Positions 19,106-26,957 of a stretch of 64,000 nt of DNA are shown here, piece after piece. The notes under the pieces were generated by a model. The model did not search any database. It was given only the letters and a program-made list of their open reading frames with translations, and had not been told where the DNA came from. How positions within the stretch are numbered: the stretch's first letter is position 1; every line of letters starts with the position of its first letter. The translations under genes and the position numbers were made by a program. The DNA is from Synechococcus sp. 1G10 (GTDB lineage Bacteria > Cyanobacteriota > Cyanobacteriia > PCC-6307 > Cyanobiaceae): assembly GCF_002252625.1 (NCBI RefSeq), contig NZ_NQKW01000001.1:124001-188000 (forward strand), given 5' to 3'.

Positions 19106-20122
19106 TCAGCGTGCCGGCAGGAATCCCATCGCCGTGCGCACCCGCTCAAGGGAGGCCTCGGCCACCGCGCTGGCACGCTCCCGGCCGCTGCGCAGGACCT
19201 GATCGAGGTAGCCAGGCTCGGCGAGGATCGCGTCGTAGCGCTCCTGCAGGGGGCGAAGGGCCTCCACGGCCGCCTCCGCCAGCAGGGGTTTGAACTGGCC
19301 CCAGCCCATCGGGGCGCACTGCCGGGCGGCGGCCTCCCGGCCCACCCCGCTCAGCAGCGCATACAGCCCCAGCAGGTTGTCGGCCTCGGGGCGCTCAGGG
19401 TTGCCGAACTCCAACCCCATCACCGGATCGGTCTTGGCCCGTTTGATCTTGCGGGTGATCAACTCGGGGGGATCGAGCAGGTTGATGCGGGAACCCTCGT
19501 TGGGATCGCTCTTGCTCATCTTGCTGCGACCATCCACCAGGCTCATCACCCGTGCCCCTTCAGCCAGGATCAATGGCTCGGGCACCTTCAGCAGCGGCTG
19601 ATCTTCGGGTGCGAAGCGGGCGTTGATCCGTTGCTGGGCGATATCGCGCGCCAGCTCCAGATGCTGCTTCTGGTCTTCGCCCACAGGCACTAGATCGGCG
19701 TCGTAGAGAAGGATGTCCGCCGCCATCAACACGGGGTAATCCAGCAGACCCACGGAGACGTTCTCGCCCTGCTTGCGCGCCTTCTCCTTGAACTGGATCA
19801 TCCGCTCCAGCCAGTTCAGAGGCGTGACGCAGTTCAGCAGCCAGGTGAGCTCGCTGTGGGCCGCGACCTGGCTCTGCACAAAGACGCTGGAGCGCTCCGG
19901 ATCGATGCCGCTGGCCAGGTAGAGCGCAGCGGTGCTACGCGTGTTCTCGGCCAGCTGAGCCGGATCGTGGGGAACGGTGATGGCATGCAGATCCACCACA
20001 CAGAAAAATGTGTCGTGGTCCTGCTGAAGGCTGACCCAGTTGCGGATCGCTCCAAGCCAGTTGCCCAGGTGCAGTGCACCGGTGGGTTGGACACCGGAGA
20101 GAACCCTGGGCCTGCCGCTCAC
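19106..20122 (-). CDS. trpS: Tryptophanyl-tRNA synthetase
   Basis: Class I synthetase, 338 residues, with the HIGH-type motif in GVQPTGALHLGNWLGA and KMSKS in GRSKMSKSDPNEG; the conserved LLYDADLVPVGEDQKQHLELARDIA is present. Starts at a GTG (20120-20122) that overlaps the stop of the upstream gene by GTGA, so it is translationally coupled to it. The 248-bp spacer below it (18858-19105) has no gene; at 19051-19068 a weak AGCCC/GGGCT stem could help end trpS transcription. Confidence 0.96.
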   Translation of the reverse strand: MSGRPRVLSGVQPTGALHLGNWLGAIRNWVSLQQDHDTFFCVVDLHAITVPHDPAQLAENTRSTAALYLASGIDPERSSVFVQSQVAAHSELTWLLNCVTPLNWLERMIQFKEKARKQGENVSVGLLDYPVLMAADILLYDADLVPVGEDQKQHLELARDIAQQRINARFAPEDQPLLKVPEPLILAEGARVMSLVDGRSKMSKSDPNEGSRINLLDPPELITRKIKRAKTDPVMGLEFGNPERPEADNLLGLYALLSGVGREAAARQCAPMGWGQFKPLLAEAAVEALRPLQERYDAILAEPGYLDQVLRSGRERASAVAEASLERVRTAMGFLPAR

Positions 20123-20724
20123 GGTTGCGTCTCAGCCGTTTCGGCGGACGGGAGGGCCGTATCCGGGTTGTCCTGACTGACGACCTCGGCCTGGCTGGTG
20201 GCCTGCTCCGGATCCGAGATCACCACCTCGAGCGCCTGTTCAGAAGGCTCGGCAGCCTCCTCGGCAACGAGCTCGTCGGGGGCCTCCATCTCAGGGGCTG
20301 GGGCCTGGGGACGGCTGGGCCTCGCGAACGGATCCGGACGGCTTGAGCGACGCTCACCACGGCCCTCGGCGGGGGCTCGCCGGGCCCGTTGCCCGTCGCG
20401 GGGGGCTGACTCGTTCCGGGGGGCACCGCCCTGGGCACGGTGCTCCGCGAGCAGGGCGTCCAGTTGACCCTGCTCCAGCAGCTGGGCCACGGTGCGGATC
20501 GAGAAACCCAGAGCCGCTACGGTGGAGCGGAGCTGGAAGGCCTCCTGCACGGCCTGGGCGGCCCGGAGCTCGTTGTCGCTCAGGCGGATGCGAAAGCCTC
20601 CGGCATCACGCTCTCGGCCGCCACCACCACCGCCGCCACTGCCGCGTCCGGTCTCGATGCGCCGGGCACGGGCGGGCTGGTCCTGCTCAGGCTGGGGGAC
20701 TGCTGCTGTGTTTTCGTCGGCCAT
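20119..20724 (-). CDS. Conserved cyanobacterial protein of unknown function with charged, low-complexity tails
   Basis: About 201 residues from ATG 20722-20724. The middle (about residues 40-95, GGFRIRLSDNELRAAQAVQEAF to LLEQGQLDALLAEHR) is an ordered helical segment; before it is a glycine tract (SGGGGGGGR) and after it a long Arg/Pro- then Glu/Ala-rich tail, probably disordered. I do not recognise a named family. Translational coupling to trpS (GTGA overlap) may reflect expression needs rather than shared function. Confidence 0.6.
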   Translation of the reverse strand: MADENTAAVPQPEQDQPARARRIETGRGSGGGGGGGRERDAGGFRIRLSDNELRAAQAVQEAFQLRSTVAALGFSIRTVAQLLEQGQLDALLAEHRAQGGAPRNESAPRDGQRARRAPAEGRGERRSSRPDPFARPSRPQAPAPEMEAPDELVAEEAAEPSEQALEVVISDPEQATSQAEVVSQDNPDTALPSAETAETQP

Positions 20725-20768
20725 CGCCAGAGCCTTCAATCAGGGGGCAAGTGTGCCGCATCAACGGT

Positions 20769-21266
20769 TCATGGGGCCACCAGCCAAAGCATCCGGTGGG
20801 CTTCGGCGGTGCCGGAGCGGGCCAGAATCAGCAACGGCAACGGCCTTGGGCCTGCCATGGCGAAGGCATGCCGGTAACGGTCAAGAAAAGCGAGGTAGGC
20901 CTGCAGGGTCCAGCCGCGGTGGCCCCGCTCCTGGGCCTGCCAGTGGCGTTTCAGGGCCAGCCGGCAGGCCTCCTCACCGAACTCGCGCCAGCAATGGGCC
21001 TCAGCCGCTGCCGGGCTCAGGCCATCCCGGCAACAGCGGCGGAAGGCCTCCAGCTCGGGGGCCGCGGCCGTGCAGTCCGGCGGCAACTCCAGCGCCAGCC
21101 GCTCCACCGCCAACGCTTGAAGCCGCAGCCAGCAGCGATCCAGGAGCAGCACCGGCAGTCCCTCGTGCCAGTGCTGCTCCTGTTGCTGCAGTTCCTGGAA
21201 CCGGACCAGCTCCTGCTCCAGCCGGGGGGTGAGCTTCAGACTGGCGGCCGGGGCCGTCTCCACCAT
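20769..21266 (-). CDS. Conserved cyanobacterial hypothetical protein
   Basis: About 165 residues from ATG 21264-21266 (MVETAPAAS); the frame stays open upstream but that part overlaps the divergent DUF697 gene and looks non-coding. The protein is soluble and helical, rich in Leu, Glu and Arg, with several Cys and Trp (LLLDRCWLRLQALAVERL; AFRRCCRDG; AHCWREFGEE). The end, YLAFLDRYRHAFAM, is aromatic-rich. No recognised domain. It is followed on the same strand by the trpS-coupled gene. Confidence 0.6.
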   Translation of the reverse strand: MVETAPAASLKLTPRLEQELVRFQELQQQEQHWHEGLPVLLLDRCWLRLQALAVERLALELPPDCTAAAPELEAFRRCCRDGLSPAAAEAHCWREFGEEACRLALKRHWQAQERGHRGWTLQAYLAFLDRYRHAFAMAGPRPLPLLILARSGTAEAHRMLWLVAP

Positions 21267-21370
21267 GGCAAGGCAGCTCAACCTCATCAGTCTGAGGGTG
21301 ATCCGGGCGGCCTGGGCAGGAGTGGGCGGCTGAGCTAGAGAGGCACTGCTTCGGCAGCCCCGCACCACCC

Positions 21371-22804
21371 TTGACAACCCCAGCCGACTCCACCGCTGCC
21401 ACCTGCACCGCTGCTTCCGGCACCGACGCTCCTGCCGCAGTAAGCGACGCCGGGGACAAGCCGCGGAGCTGGCGGCCTGGGATGCCCTGGATGCCGGCGG
21501 CCCTGGTGCTGACCGGGGGCCTGCTTCTGGGCGACAGCCTGCACGGCAGCGTTTCCGGTGCTGTGGTGGTTGCCGCGGCGGCTGGGGGCCTGTGGTGGAT
21601 CAGCCGTGGCAAGGCCAGGATCCACCCCAGGCTTCCCTCCAGCTGGAGCGGCTGGATCGAGCGCTGCGACGGACTGCTGAATCAGTTCGAGCTACTCCAG
21701 CCCACGCAGAACGATCCAGCCGCCGGCGCCGAACAGGAGAGCCGGCGGCAGCAACTGCAGCAGCTGCGCGAACGTCAGCCGCGACAGCAGCTGCAGGTGG
21801 GTCTGGCCGGGGTCAGCCTGCCGCCACAGAGCCTGCAGCCGGAGCTGATCTGTGCCCTCAAGGCCCCCCTGCCCCTCTGCCTGCACTGGGGCCATCCACT
21901 CCCGAGCCACAGCCCCGACTGGCGCTGGCCCCTGCTGTTCCAGCAGTGTGACCTGCTGCTGATTCACCTGGAGACCCCCCTGAGGGCGGCGGATCTGCGC
22001 TGGCTCGAGTCTCTGCCCAGTGGCCAGGCCGTGTTCCTGCTGGTGACGAGCCCCACCCCAGGGCCGCAGCCGGAACTCGAGCAGGAGTTGCGCGCCCAGC
22101 TGCCCGCGACACTGGCCACTCAGGTCATGCTCTGGAGCGGCGAGGAAGTCCAACTCAGCCGGGCGCTTGAGCCCTGCAGCCGCATGCTGCGCGCCAGCGG
22201 CCGGGGACTGCTGCTGCAGACCGAGCTGCGCTGCCTCGAGAGCCTCCACGGCGACTGGCAAGCCAGGCTGGAGGGCCTGCGCCGGGGGCGGCTGGATGGT
22301 CTGGTGCGACGCACCCAGTGGCTGGTGGCCGCCGGGGTGTTCGCGGCTCCCATGCCCAGCGTCGATCTGCTCGTGCTGGCGGTGGCCAATGGACTGATGC
22401 TCAAGGAGATGGCCGAGCTCTGGGATTGCCCCTGGCAACTGGCTCAGCTGCGCGAGGCCGCGACCGAGCTGGCCAAGGCTGCCCTGGCCCTGGGCGTGAC
22501 CGAGTGGACCAGCCAGGCCCTGCTCTCGGCCATGCGCCTGGAGGGGACCACCTGGCTGGTGGGGGGGGCGCTGCAGGCCCTGAGCGCCGCCTACCTCACC
22601 CGGGTGGTGGCCCACGCCATGGCCGATGTGCTCGCCCTCTCCAGCGGTGTCCCCGAAATGGATCTGCAGGCCATCAGGCAACAGGCCCCCCTGCTGGTGG
22701 CCAGGGCCGTGGAAGCTGAGCGGCTCGACTGGATGGGGTTTCTCAGCCAGGGGCAGGCCTGGTGGCGCAGCCAGGCGAGCCGGGGACTGGAGGCAGCAGG
22801 CTGA
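21371..22804 (+). CDS. DUF697/YcjF-like membrane protein without a detectable P-loop
   Basis: A 477-residue protein from TTG 21371. Two hydrophobic helices at about residues 42-77 (MPAALVLTGGLLLGDS; GAVVVAAAAGGLWW), then a middle region at the place where relatives carry a GTPase domain, then a C-terminal DUF697 domain (about 310-440: WLVAAGVFAAPMPSVDLLVLA, NGLMLKEMAELWDCPW, ALSAAYLTRVVAHAM). I find no GxxxxGKS/T sequence or NKxD motif, so the middle appears to be a degenerate GTPase domain. DUF697 proteins associate with membranes and are often fused to GTPases; cellular role unknown. Gene ends about 210 bp before psbA. Confidence 0.75.
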   Translation: MTTPADSTAATCTAASGTDAPAAVSDAGDKPRSWRPGMPWMPAALVLTGGLLLGDSLHGSVSGAVVVAAAAGGLWWISRGKARIHPRLPSSWSGWIERCDGLLNQFELLQPTQNDPAAGAEQESRRQQLQQLRERQPRQQLQVGLAGVSLPPQSLQPELICALKAPLPLCLHWGHPLPSHSPDWRWPLLFQQCDLLLIHLETPLRAADLRWLESLPSGQAVFLLVTSPTPGPQPELEQELRAQLPATLATQVMLWSGEEVQLSRALEPCSRMLRASGRGLLLQTELRCLESLHGDWQARLEGLRRGRLDGLVRRTQWLVAAGVFAAPMPSVDLLVLAVANGLMLKEMAELWDCPWQLAQLREAATELAKAALALGVTEWTSQALLSAMRLEGTTWLVGGALQALSAAYLTRVVAHAMADVLALSSGVPEMDLQAIRQQAPLLVARAVEAERLDWMGFLSQGQAWWRSQASRGLEAAG

Positions 22805-22823
22805 AGCCCGCAATACAAAACTT

Positions 22824-22856
22824 CTTCATGAAGCCTTGATGAAGTCGTTCATGAAG
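22824..22856 (+). promoter_or_regulatory. Phased ATGAAG repeats upstream of psbA
   Basis: Three ATGAAG hexamers begin at 22828, 22839 and 22851, that is 11 and 12 bp apart, close to one helical turn. The first and third are embedded in palindromes, CTTCATGAAG (22824-22833) and TTCATGAA (22848-22855). The array sits 20 bp after the DUF697 gene and 160 bp before the psbA ATG, where a regulator could act. It does not match the HLR1 motif of RpaB. A possible but weak -35/-10 pair (TTTCAG near 22886, TTTATT near 22908) lies downstream. Operator function is inference. Confidence 0.4.
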
Positions 22857-23015
22857 TTCTCCTTAGACAGGAAACATTTCAAGGCTTTCAGTGGCCTGAT
22901 GGAGGTCTTTATTTAGCGTCGATGGGTGCCCACCATGGCCAGCTCCAGAGTCAGCTCTCTGAGCAGGATCTGAAGCTGATCAACTGGGCGAATCCATCCC
23001 GTCCTCATTCCTCCA

Positions 23016-24092
23016 ATGACCACGGCCGTTCGCAGCGGACGCGCTGGCAACTGGGAAAGCTTCTGTCAGTGGGTCACCTCCACCGATAACCGCATTTATG
23101 TCGGTTGGTTCGGTGTGCTGATGATCCCCTGCCTCCTCGCAGCCACCATCTGCTTCATCATCGCCTTCATCGCCGCTCCCCCCGTCGACATCGATGGCAT
23201 CCGGGAGCCGGTCGCAGGATCATTCCTGTACGGCAACAACATCATCTCCGGCGCCGTTGTTCCTTCCAGCAACGCCATCGGCCTGCACTTCTACCCGATC
23301 TGGGAAGCCGCCAGCCTCGACGAGTGGCTGTACAACGGCGGTCCCTACCAGCTGGTGGTCTTCCACTTCCTGATCGGCATCTCCTGCTACATGGGCCGCC
23401 AGTGGGAACTCTCCTACCGCCTCGGCATGCGCCCCTGGATCTGCGTGGCCTATTCAGCTCCGCTCTCAGCCGCCTTCGCCGTTTTCCTGATCTACCCCTT
23501 CGGTCAGGGTTCCTTCTCCGACGGCATGCCCCTCGGCATCTCCGGCACCTTCAACTTCATGCTGGTGTTCCAGGCAGAGCACAACATCCTGATGCACCCC
23601 TTCCACATGCTGGGTGTGGCTGGTGTGTTCGGCGGCTCCCTGTTCTCCGCCATGCACGGTTCACTGGTCACCAGCTCCTTGGTGCGTGAAACCACCGAGA
23701 GCGAGAGCCAGAACTACGGCTACAAGTTCGGCCAGGAAGAAGAGACCTACAACATCGTGGCTGCTCACGGTTACTTCGGTCGTCTGATATTCCAGTACGC
23801 CTCCTTCAATAACAGCCGCAGCCTGCACTTCTTCCTGGCTGCCTGGCCCGTGGTCGGCATCTGGTTCACCTCCCTGGGCGTGAGCACGATGGCCTTCAAC
23901 CTGAATGGTTTCAACTTCAACCAGTCGATCCTCGATGGTCAAGGCCGCGTGATCAACACCTGGGCTGATGTGCTCAACCGTGCCAACCTCGGGTTCGAGG
24001 TGATGCACGAACGCAACGCCCACAACTTCCCGCTGGATCTGGCCGCCAGCGAGATCGTGCCCCTCGCCCTGACCGCCCCCTCCATCGGCTGA
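23016..24092 (+). CDS. psbA: Photosystem II reaction centre protein D1 (D1:1-type)
   Basis: D1, 358 residues, the photosystem II core subunit that binds P680, pheophytin, QB and the Mn4CaO5 cluster. Five membrane helices; conserved [20 protein letters not shown] with the redox Tyr region, and the C-terminal [14 protein letters not shown] with Mn ligands. Numbering is one less than the standard. At standard position 130 the residue is Gln ([10 protein letters not shown]), the D1:1, lower-light form, rather than the Glu of D1:2. The CtpA site after DLA leaves a 15-residue extension (ending TAPSIG). A strong terminator follows. Other psbA copies are expected elsewhere in such genomes. Confidence 0.99.
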   Translation: MTTAVRSGRAGNWESFCQWVTSTDNRIYVGWFGVLMIPCLLAATICFIIAFIAAPPVDIDGIREPVAGSFLYGNNIISGAVVPSSNAIGLHFYPIWEAASLDEWLYNGGPYQLVVFHFLIGISCYMGRQWELSYRLGMRPWICVAYSAPLSAAFAVFLIYPFGQGSFSDGMPLGISGTFNFMLVFQAEHNILMHPFHMLGVAGVFGGSLFSAMHGSLVTSSLVRETTESESQNYGYKFGQEEETYNIVAAHGYFGRLIFQYASFNNSRSLHFFLAAWPVVGIWFTSLGVSTMAFNLNGFNFNQSILDGQGRVINTWADVLNRANLGFEVMHERNAHNFPLDLAASEIVPLALTAPSIG

Positions 24093-24132
24093 TCCCAGCT
24101 CAGCCCCTCGGCGCCACAGCCTGAATCAACTC

Positions 24133-24162
24133 AGCCCCCGCCAATGGCAGGGGCTTTTTTTT
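24133..24162 (+). terminator. Rho-independent terminator of psbA
   Basis: A stem AGCCCC-C-GCC / GGC-A-GGGGCT with an AAT loop (one C-A mismatch) is followed by eight T residues. It begins 40 bp after the psbA stop and should isolate psbA from the manganese transporter genes downstream. Confidence 0.88.
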
Positions 24163-24182
24163 GCCGACGATCTGATCGCCGT

Positions 24183-24281
24183 GCGATTTCTGCGTTCGAC
24201 ATGACCGCGAGCGACATTTCTGCGATCAACGTGACTGCAATCGACCTGAATGCGATCGCCGTTGCTGCATCCGTGGCTTGT
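24183..24281 (+). repeat. Degenerate 15-bp periodic array between psbA and mntC
   Basis: After a 9-bp partial unit (GCGATTTCT), six consecutive 15-bp units start at 24192, 24207, 24222, 24237, 24252 and 24267. Each begins GCG or GCA, and the units follow roughly GCGATCGACNTGACT. Translated in frame, the array reads as five-residue units such as AFDMT, ASDIS, AINVT and AIDLN, like a pentapeptide repeat. The frame can be opened at ATG 24201 (31 codons to a TGA at 24294) and is the same frame as mntC. No ribosome site is seen. It could be a gene remnant or a regulatory array; I cannot tell which. Confidence 0.55.
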
Positions 24282-24295
24282 AGATTTGATCTCTG

Positions 24296-24331
24296 ATGAG
24301 CATGGTGTTTGGCAGCTCGGATCGTCGCTGA
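24296..24331 (+). other. 11-codon mini-ORF overlapping the mntC start
   Basis: ATG 24296 to TGA 24331 would encode MSMVFGSSDRR. Its ATG overlaps the TGA that closes the 15-bp-repeat frame (TGATG at 24294-24298), and it overlaps the first codons of mntC (TTG 24309) in another frame. The arrangement resembles a leader peptide or coupling device, but no strong ribosome site is visible and chance is not excluded. Confidence 0.25.
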
Positions 24332-25289
24332 CGGAAGGGTCAAAAGCCGGCTCCGTTCCCATGGGTCTCTGGTCCTGCTGGTCGCCGCCACGGTGCTGGC
24401 GGCCCTGAGCAGTTGCCGCAGCACAGGCCCCGCGACCTCCCCCCTCAGCACCGGCGCTGACAAGGACCGTCCCCTGGTGATCACCACCTTCACCGTGCTG
24501 GCTGACATGGCCCGCAACGTGGCCGGCGATCACCTGCGGGTGGAGTCAATCACCAAGCAGGGGGCTGAGATCCACGGCTACGAGCCCACCCCCGGCGATC
24601 TGCGCCGGGTCGAAGGGGCCGCCCTTGTGCTGGAGAACGGCCTGAACCTGGAGCGCTGGAGCGATCGCTTCCTGGCTGGGATGCCGGAAATGAAACGAGC
24701 CACCCTCACCGCTGGGATCACCCCCCTGCCGATCACCGAGGATGCCTATCGGGGAAAACCCAATCCCCATGCCTGGATGTCCCCCCGCCTCGCAGAGATC
24801 TACGTGGAGAACATCCGCCAGGCCTTCAGCCAGCTCGATCCGGCCAACGCCGAGGATTACCGCCGCCGCGCCGAGGCCTACCGCGGCAAGCTGCGGGCCC
24901 TTGACCAGGAGCTGCGCAGTGAGCTGGCCACGATCCCGGCTTCAAAGCGGGTGCTGACCAGTTGCGAGGGGGCCTTCACCTACCTGGCGAAGGACTATGG
25001 CCTTGATGAGGCCTACCTCTGGCCGGTGAACTCCGAATCCCAGGTCACCCCCCAGCGGATGGCGCGGCTGATCGCCACCGTGCGCCAGCGCCAGGTGCCG
25101 GCGGTGTTCTGCGAGAGCACCGTCAGCGACAAGGTGCAGCGCCAGGTGGCCGAGCAGACGGGCGCCCGCTTCGGGGGTGTGTTCTACGTCGATTCGCTCT
25201 CCTCGCCCCAGGGGGAAGCGCCGACCCTGCTGCAGCTGCAGCGTCATAACGTCCGCACCCTGATCCAGGGCCTGAAGGGAGGGAGCTGA
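24309..25289 (+). CDS. mntC: Manganese ABC transporter substrate-binding lipoprotein
   Basis: Cluster A-I metal-binding protein, 326 residues. A lipobox LAALSSC (lipidated Cys36) follows a hydrophobic signal segment. Metal ligands are in the expected places: His89 (EIHGYEP), His154 (NPHAWMS), Glu220 (SCEGAF) and Asp295 (YVDSLS). His-His-Glu-Asp without a histidine-rich loop favours manganese over zinc. Cys219 and Cys268 could form the disulfide known in cyanobacterial MntC. The gene order binding protein-ATPase-permease equals mntCAB of Synechocystis. The only sensible start in this frame is TTG 24309, after two in-frame TGA codons. mntA follows 4 bp later. Confidence 0.92.
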   Translation: MAARIVADGRVKSRLRSHGSLVLLVAATVLAALSSCRSTGPATSPLSTGADKDRPLVITTFTVLADMARNVAGDHLRVESITKQGAEIHGYEPTPGDLRRVEGAALVLENGLNLERWSDRFLAGMPEMKRATLTAGITPLPITEDAYRGKPNPHAWMSPRLAEIYVENIRQAFSQLDPANAEDYRRRAEAYRGKLRALDQELRSELATIPASKRVLTSCEGAFTYLAKDYGLDEAYLWPVNSESQVTPQRMARLIATVRQRQVPAVFCESTVSDKVQRQVAEQTGARFGGVFYVDSLSSPQGEAPTLLQLQRHNVRTLIQGLKGGS

Positions 25290-25293
25290 AGCC

Positions 25294-26118
25294 ATGGCCA
25301 CCCACACCCACCCAGATCTGGCCCCCAACGCCGAGCGCATCCGCGTCAGCCACCTCTGTGTGAGCTACCACGGGGTCGTGGCCCTGCATGAGGTGTCCCT
25401 GAAGGTGAATGCCGGCAGCATCTGTGGCCTGGTGGGTACCAACGGCGCCGGGAAATCAACGCTTTTCAAGGCGCTGATGGGCTTCGTGCGGCCCGCCCAG
25501 GGGGAGATCAGCATCAACGGCCTGCCATTGCGCCAGGCGCTGCGCCGTCAGGCAGTGGCCTACGTGCCCCAGATGGAAAGCGTGGACTGGAACTTCCCGA
25601 TTCACGTGGCCAACGTGGTGATGATGGGTCGCTACGGCGGCATGAACATGCTGCGCATTCCCGGCCGCGACGACCACCGGGCCGTGCGTGAAAGCCTTGA
25701 GCGGGTGGAGCTCTGGCCCCTGCGACACCGTCAGATCGGTGAACTCTCCGGCGGTCAGCGCAAACGGGCCTTCCTGGCGCGGGCCCTGGCCCAGGGTGCT
25801 TCGGTGCTGTTGCTCGATGAACCCTTTGCCGGCGTCGACATCCGCACGGAGCGACTGATGATCGAACTGTTCCAGCAGTTCCGCGCCGAGGGCCGCAGCC
25901 TGCTGATCTCCACCCACGACCTCTCCCATATCACCGGCTTCTGTGATGAAGTGGTGCTGATCAACAAGACCGTTCTGGCCTACGGCGACACCTCCGAGGT
26001 GTTCACCGAGGAGAACCTGGCACGTACCTTCGGCGGCAGCCCGGCGCAGCTGCTCACCAGCCCCGGCCTCGAGCCGCTCCCCGAGCCGGGACGCGAGCCC
26101 TGGAGGAGCGAGCCCTGA
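25294..26118 (+). CDS. mntA: Manganese ABC transporter ATP-binding protein
   Basis: A 274-residue ABC ATPase: Walker A GTNGAGKST (residues 48-56), Q-loop VPQMESVDW, signature LSGGQRKRAFLARAL, Walker B VLLLDEPFAGVD, switch histidine in STHDLSHI. The Q-loop region with MESVDWNFPI is typical of metal-ion (Mn/Zn/Fe) ABC ATPases. A ribosome site (GGAGGGAG) precedes the ATG. The stop overlaps the mntB start as TGATG. Confidence 0.95.
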   Translation: MATHTHPDLAPNAERIRVSHLCVSYHGVVALHEVSLKVNAGSICGLVGTNGAGKSTLFKALMGFVRPAQGEISINGLPLRQALRRQAVAYVPQMESVDWNFPIHVANVVMMGRYGGMNMLRIPGRDDHRAVRESLERVELWPLRHRQIGELSGGQRKRAFLARALAQGASVLLLDEPFAGVDIRTERLMIELFQQFRAEGRSLLISTHDLSHITGFCDEVVLINKTVLAYGDTSEVFTEENLARTFGGSPAQLLTSPGLEPLPEPGREPWRSEP

Positions 26119-26957
26119 TGGATCCCCTGCTCTGGCTGCTGGAGCCCCTGCGGCAAGACTTCATGGTGCGGGCCCTGCTGGTGAGTGCACTGGTGGCTGG
26201 CGTCTGCGGGCTGCTCTCCTGCTTCATGACCCTCAAGGGCTGGGCCCTGATGGGGGATGCGGTGTCCCACGCAGTGATGCCGGGTGTGGTGATCGCCTAT
26301 GCGCTCAACCTGCCTTTCGCCCTGGGCGCCTTTGTCTTCGGGGTGGGCTCGGTGGCGGCGATCGGCTACATCAAGCAGATGACCCGGATCAAGGAAGACA
26401 CGGTGATCGGGCTGGTGTTCACGGGATTCTTCGCGCTCGGCCTCACCCTGGTCTCGAAGGTGCGCAGCACCATCGACCTCACCCACATCCTCTTCGGCAA
26501 CGTGCTGGGGATCAGCGGCGAGGACATCCGTCAGACAGTGTTGATCAGCCTGCTGGTGCTTGTGGTTCTGCTGCTGTTCCGCCGCGACCTGATCCTGTTC
26601 TGCTTCGACCCCACCCACGCCCGCTCGATCGGCGTGAACACCGGCTTCCTCCACTACCTGCTGCTCTCGGCTCTCTCCCTGGCGGCGGTGGCCGGACTGC
26701 AGACCGTGGGAATCATCCTGGTGGTGGCGATGCTGGTGACACCGGGGGCCACCGCCTACCTGCTCACCGACCGCTTTGACCGCATGACCTGGATCGCGAT
26801 CGGCTCGGCGGTGCTCTCCAGTGTGCTGGGCATCTACTGGAGTTACTGGATGGATGCCTCAACCGCTGGCTGCATCGTGCTGGTGCAGACAGGGCTGTTT
26901 CTGCTCAGTTTCCTGTTCGCACCACGCCACGGCCTGCTGGCCCAGCAGCGTCGTTGA
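26118..26957 (+). CDS. mntB: Manganese ABC transporter permease
   Basis: A 279-residue ABC-3 family permease with about eight membrane helices: GVCGLLSCFMTLKGWALMGDAVSHAVMPG near the N-terminus (the conserved GDAxSHxxxPG element), HILFGNVLGISGEDI in the middle and a C-terminal LVVAMLVTPGATAYLLTDRF. Works with MntA and MntC to import Mn2+ across the plasma membrane. The TGA overlaps a TTG start of the DUF4336 gene (TTGA), so that gene belongs to the same operon. Confidence 0.95.
   Translation: MDPLLWLLEPLRQDFMVRALLVSALVAGVCGLLSCFMTLKGWALMGDAVSHAVMPGVVIAYALNLPFALGAFVFGVGSVAAIGYIKQMTRIKEDTVIGLVFTGFFALGLTLVSKVRSTIDLTHILFGNVLGISGEDIRQTVLISLLVLVVLLLFRRDLILFCFDPTHARSIGVNTGFLHYLLLSALSLAAVAGLQTVGIILVVAMLVTPGATAYLLTDRFDRMTWIAIGSAVLSSVLGIYWSYWMDASTAGCIVLVQTGLFLLSFLFAPRHGLLAQQRR

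Noticed and set aside
24133-24162. ATG at 24144 as start of a 50-residue repeat protein
   Set aside because: It lies within the psbA terminator hairpin and lacks a ribosome site; the later ATG 24201 is no better supported, so no CDS was called.
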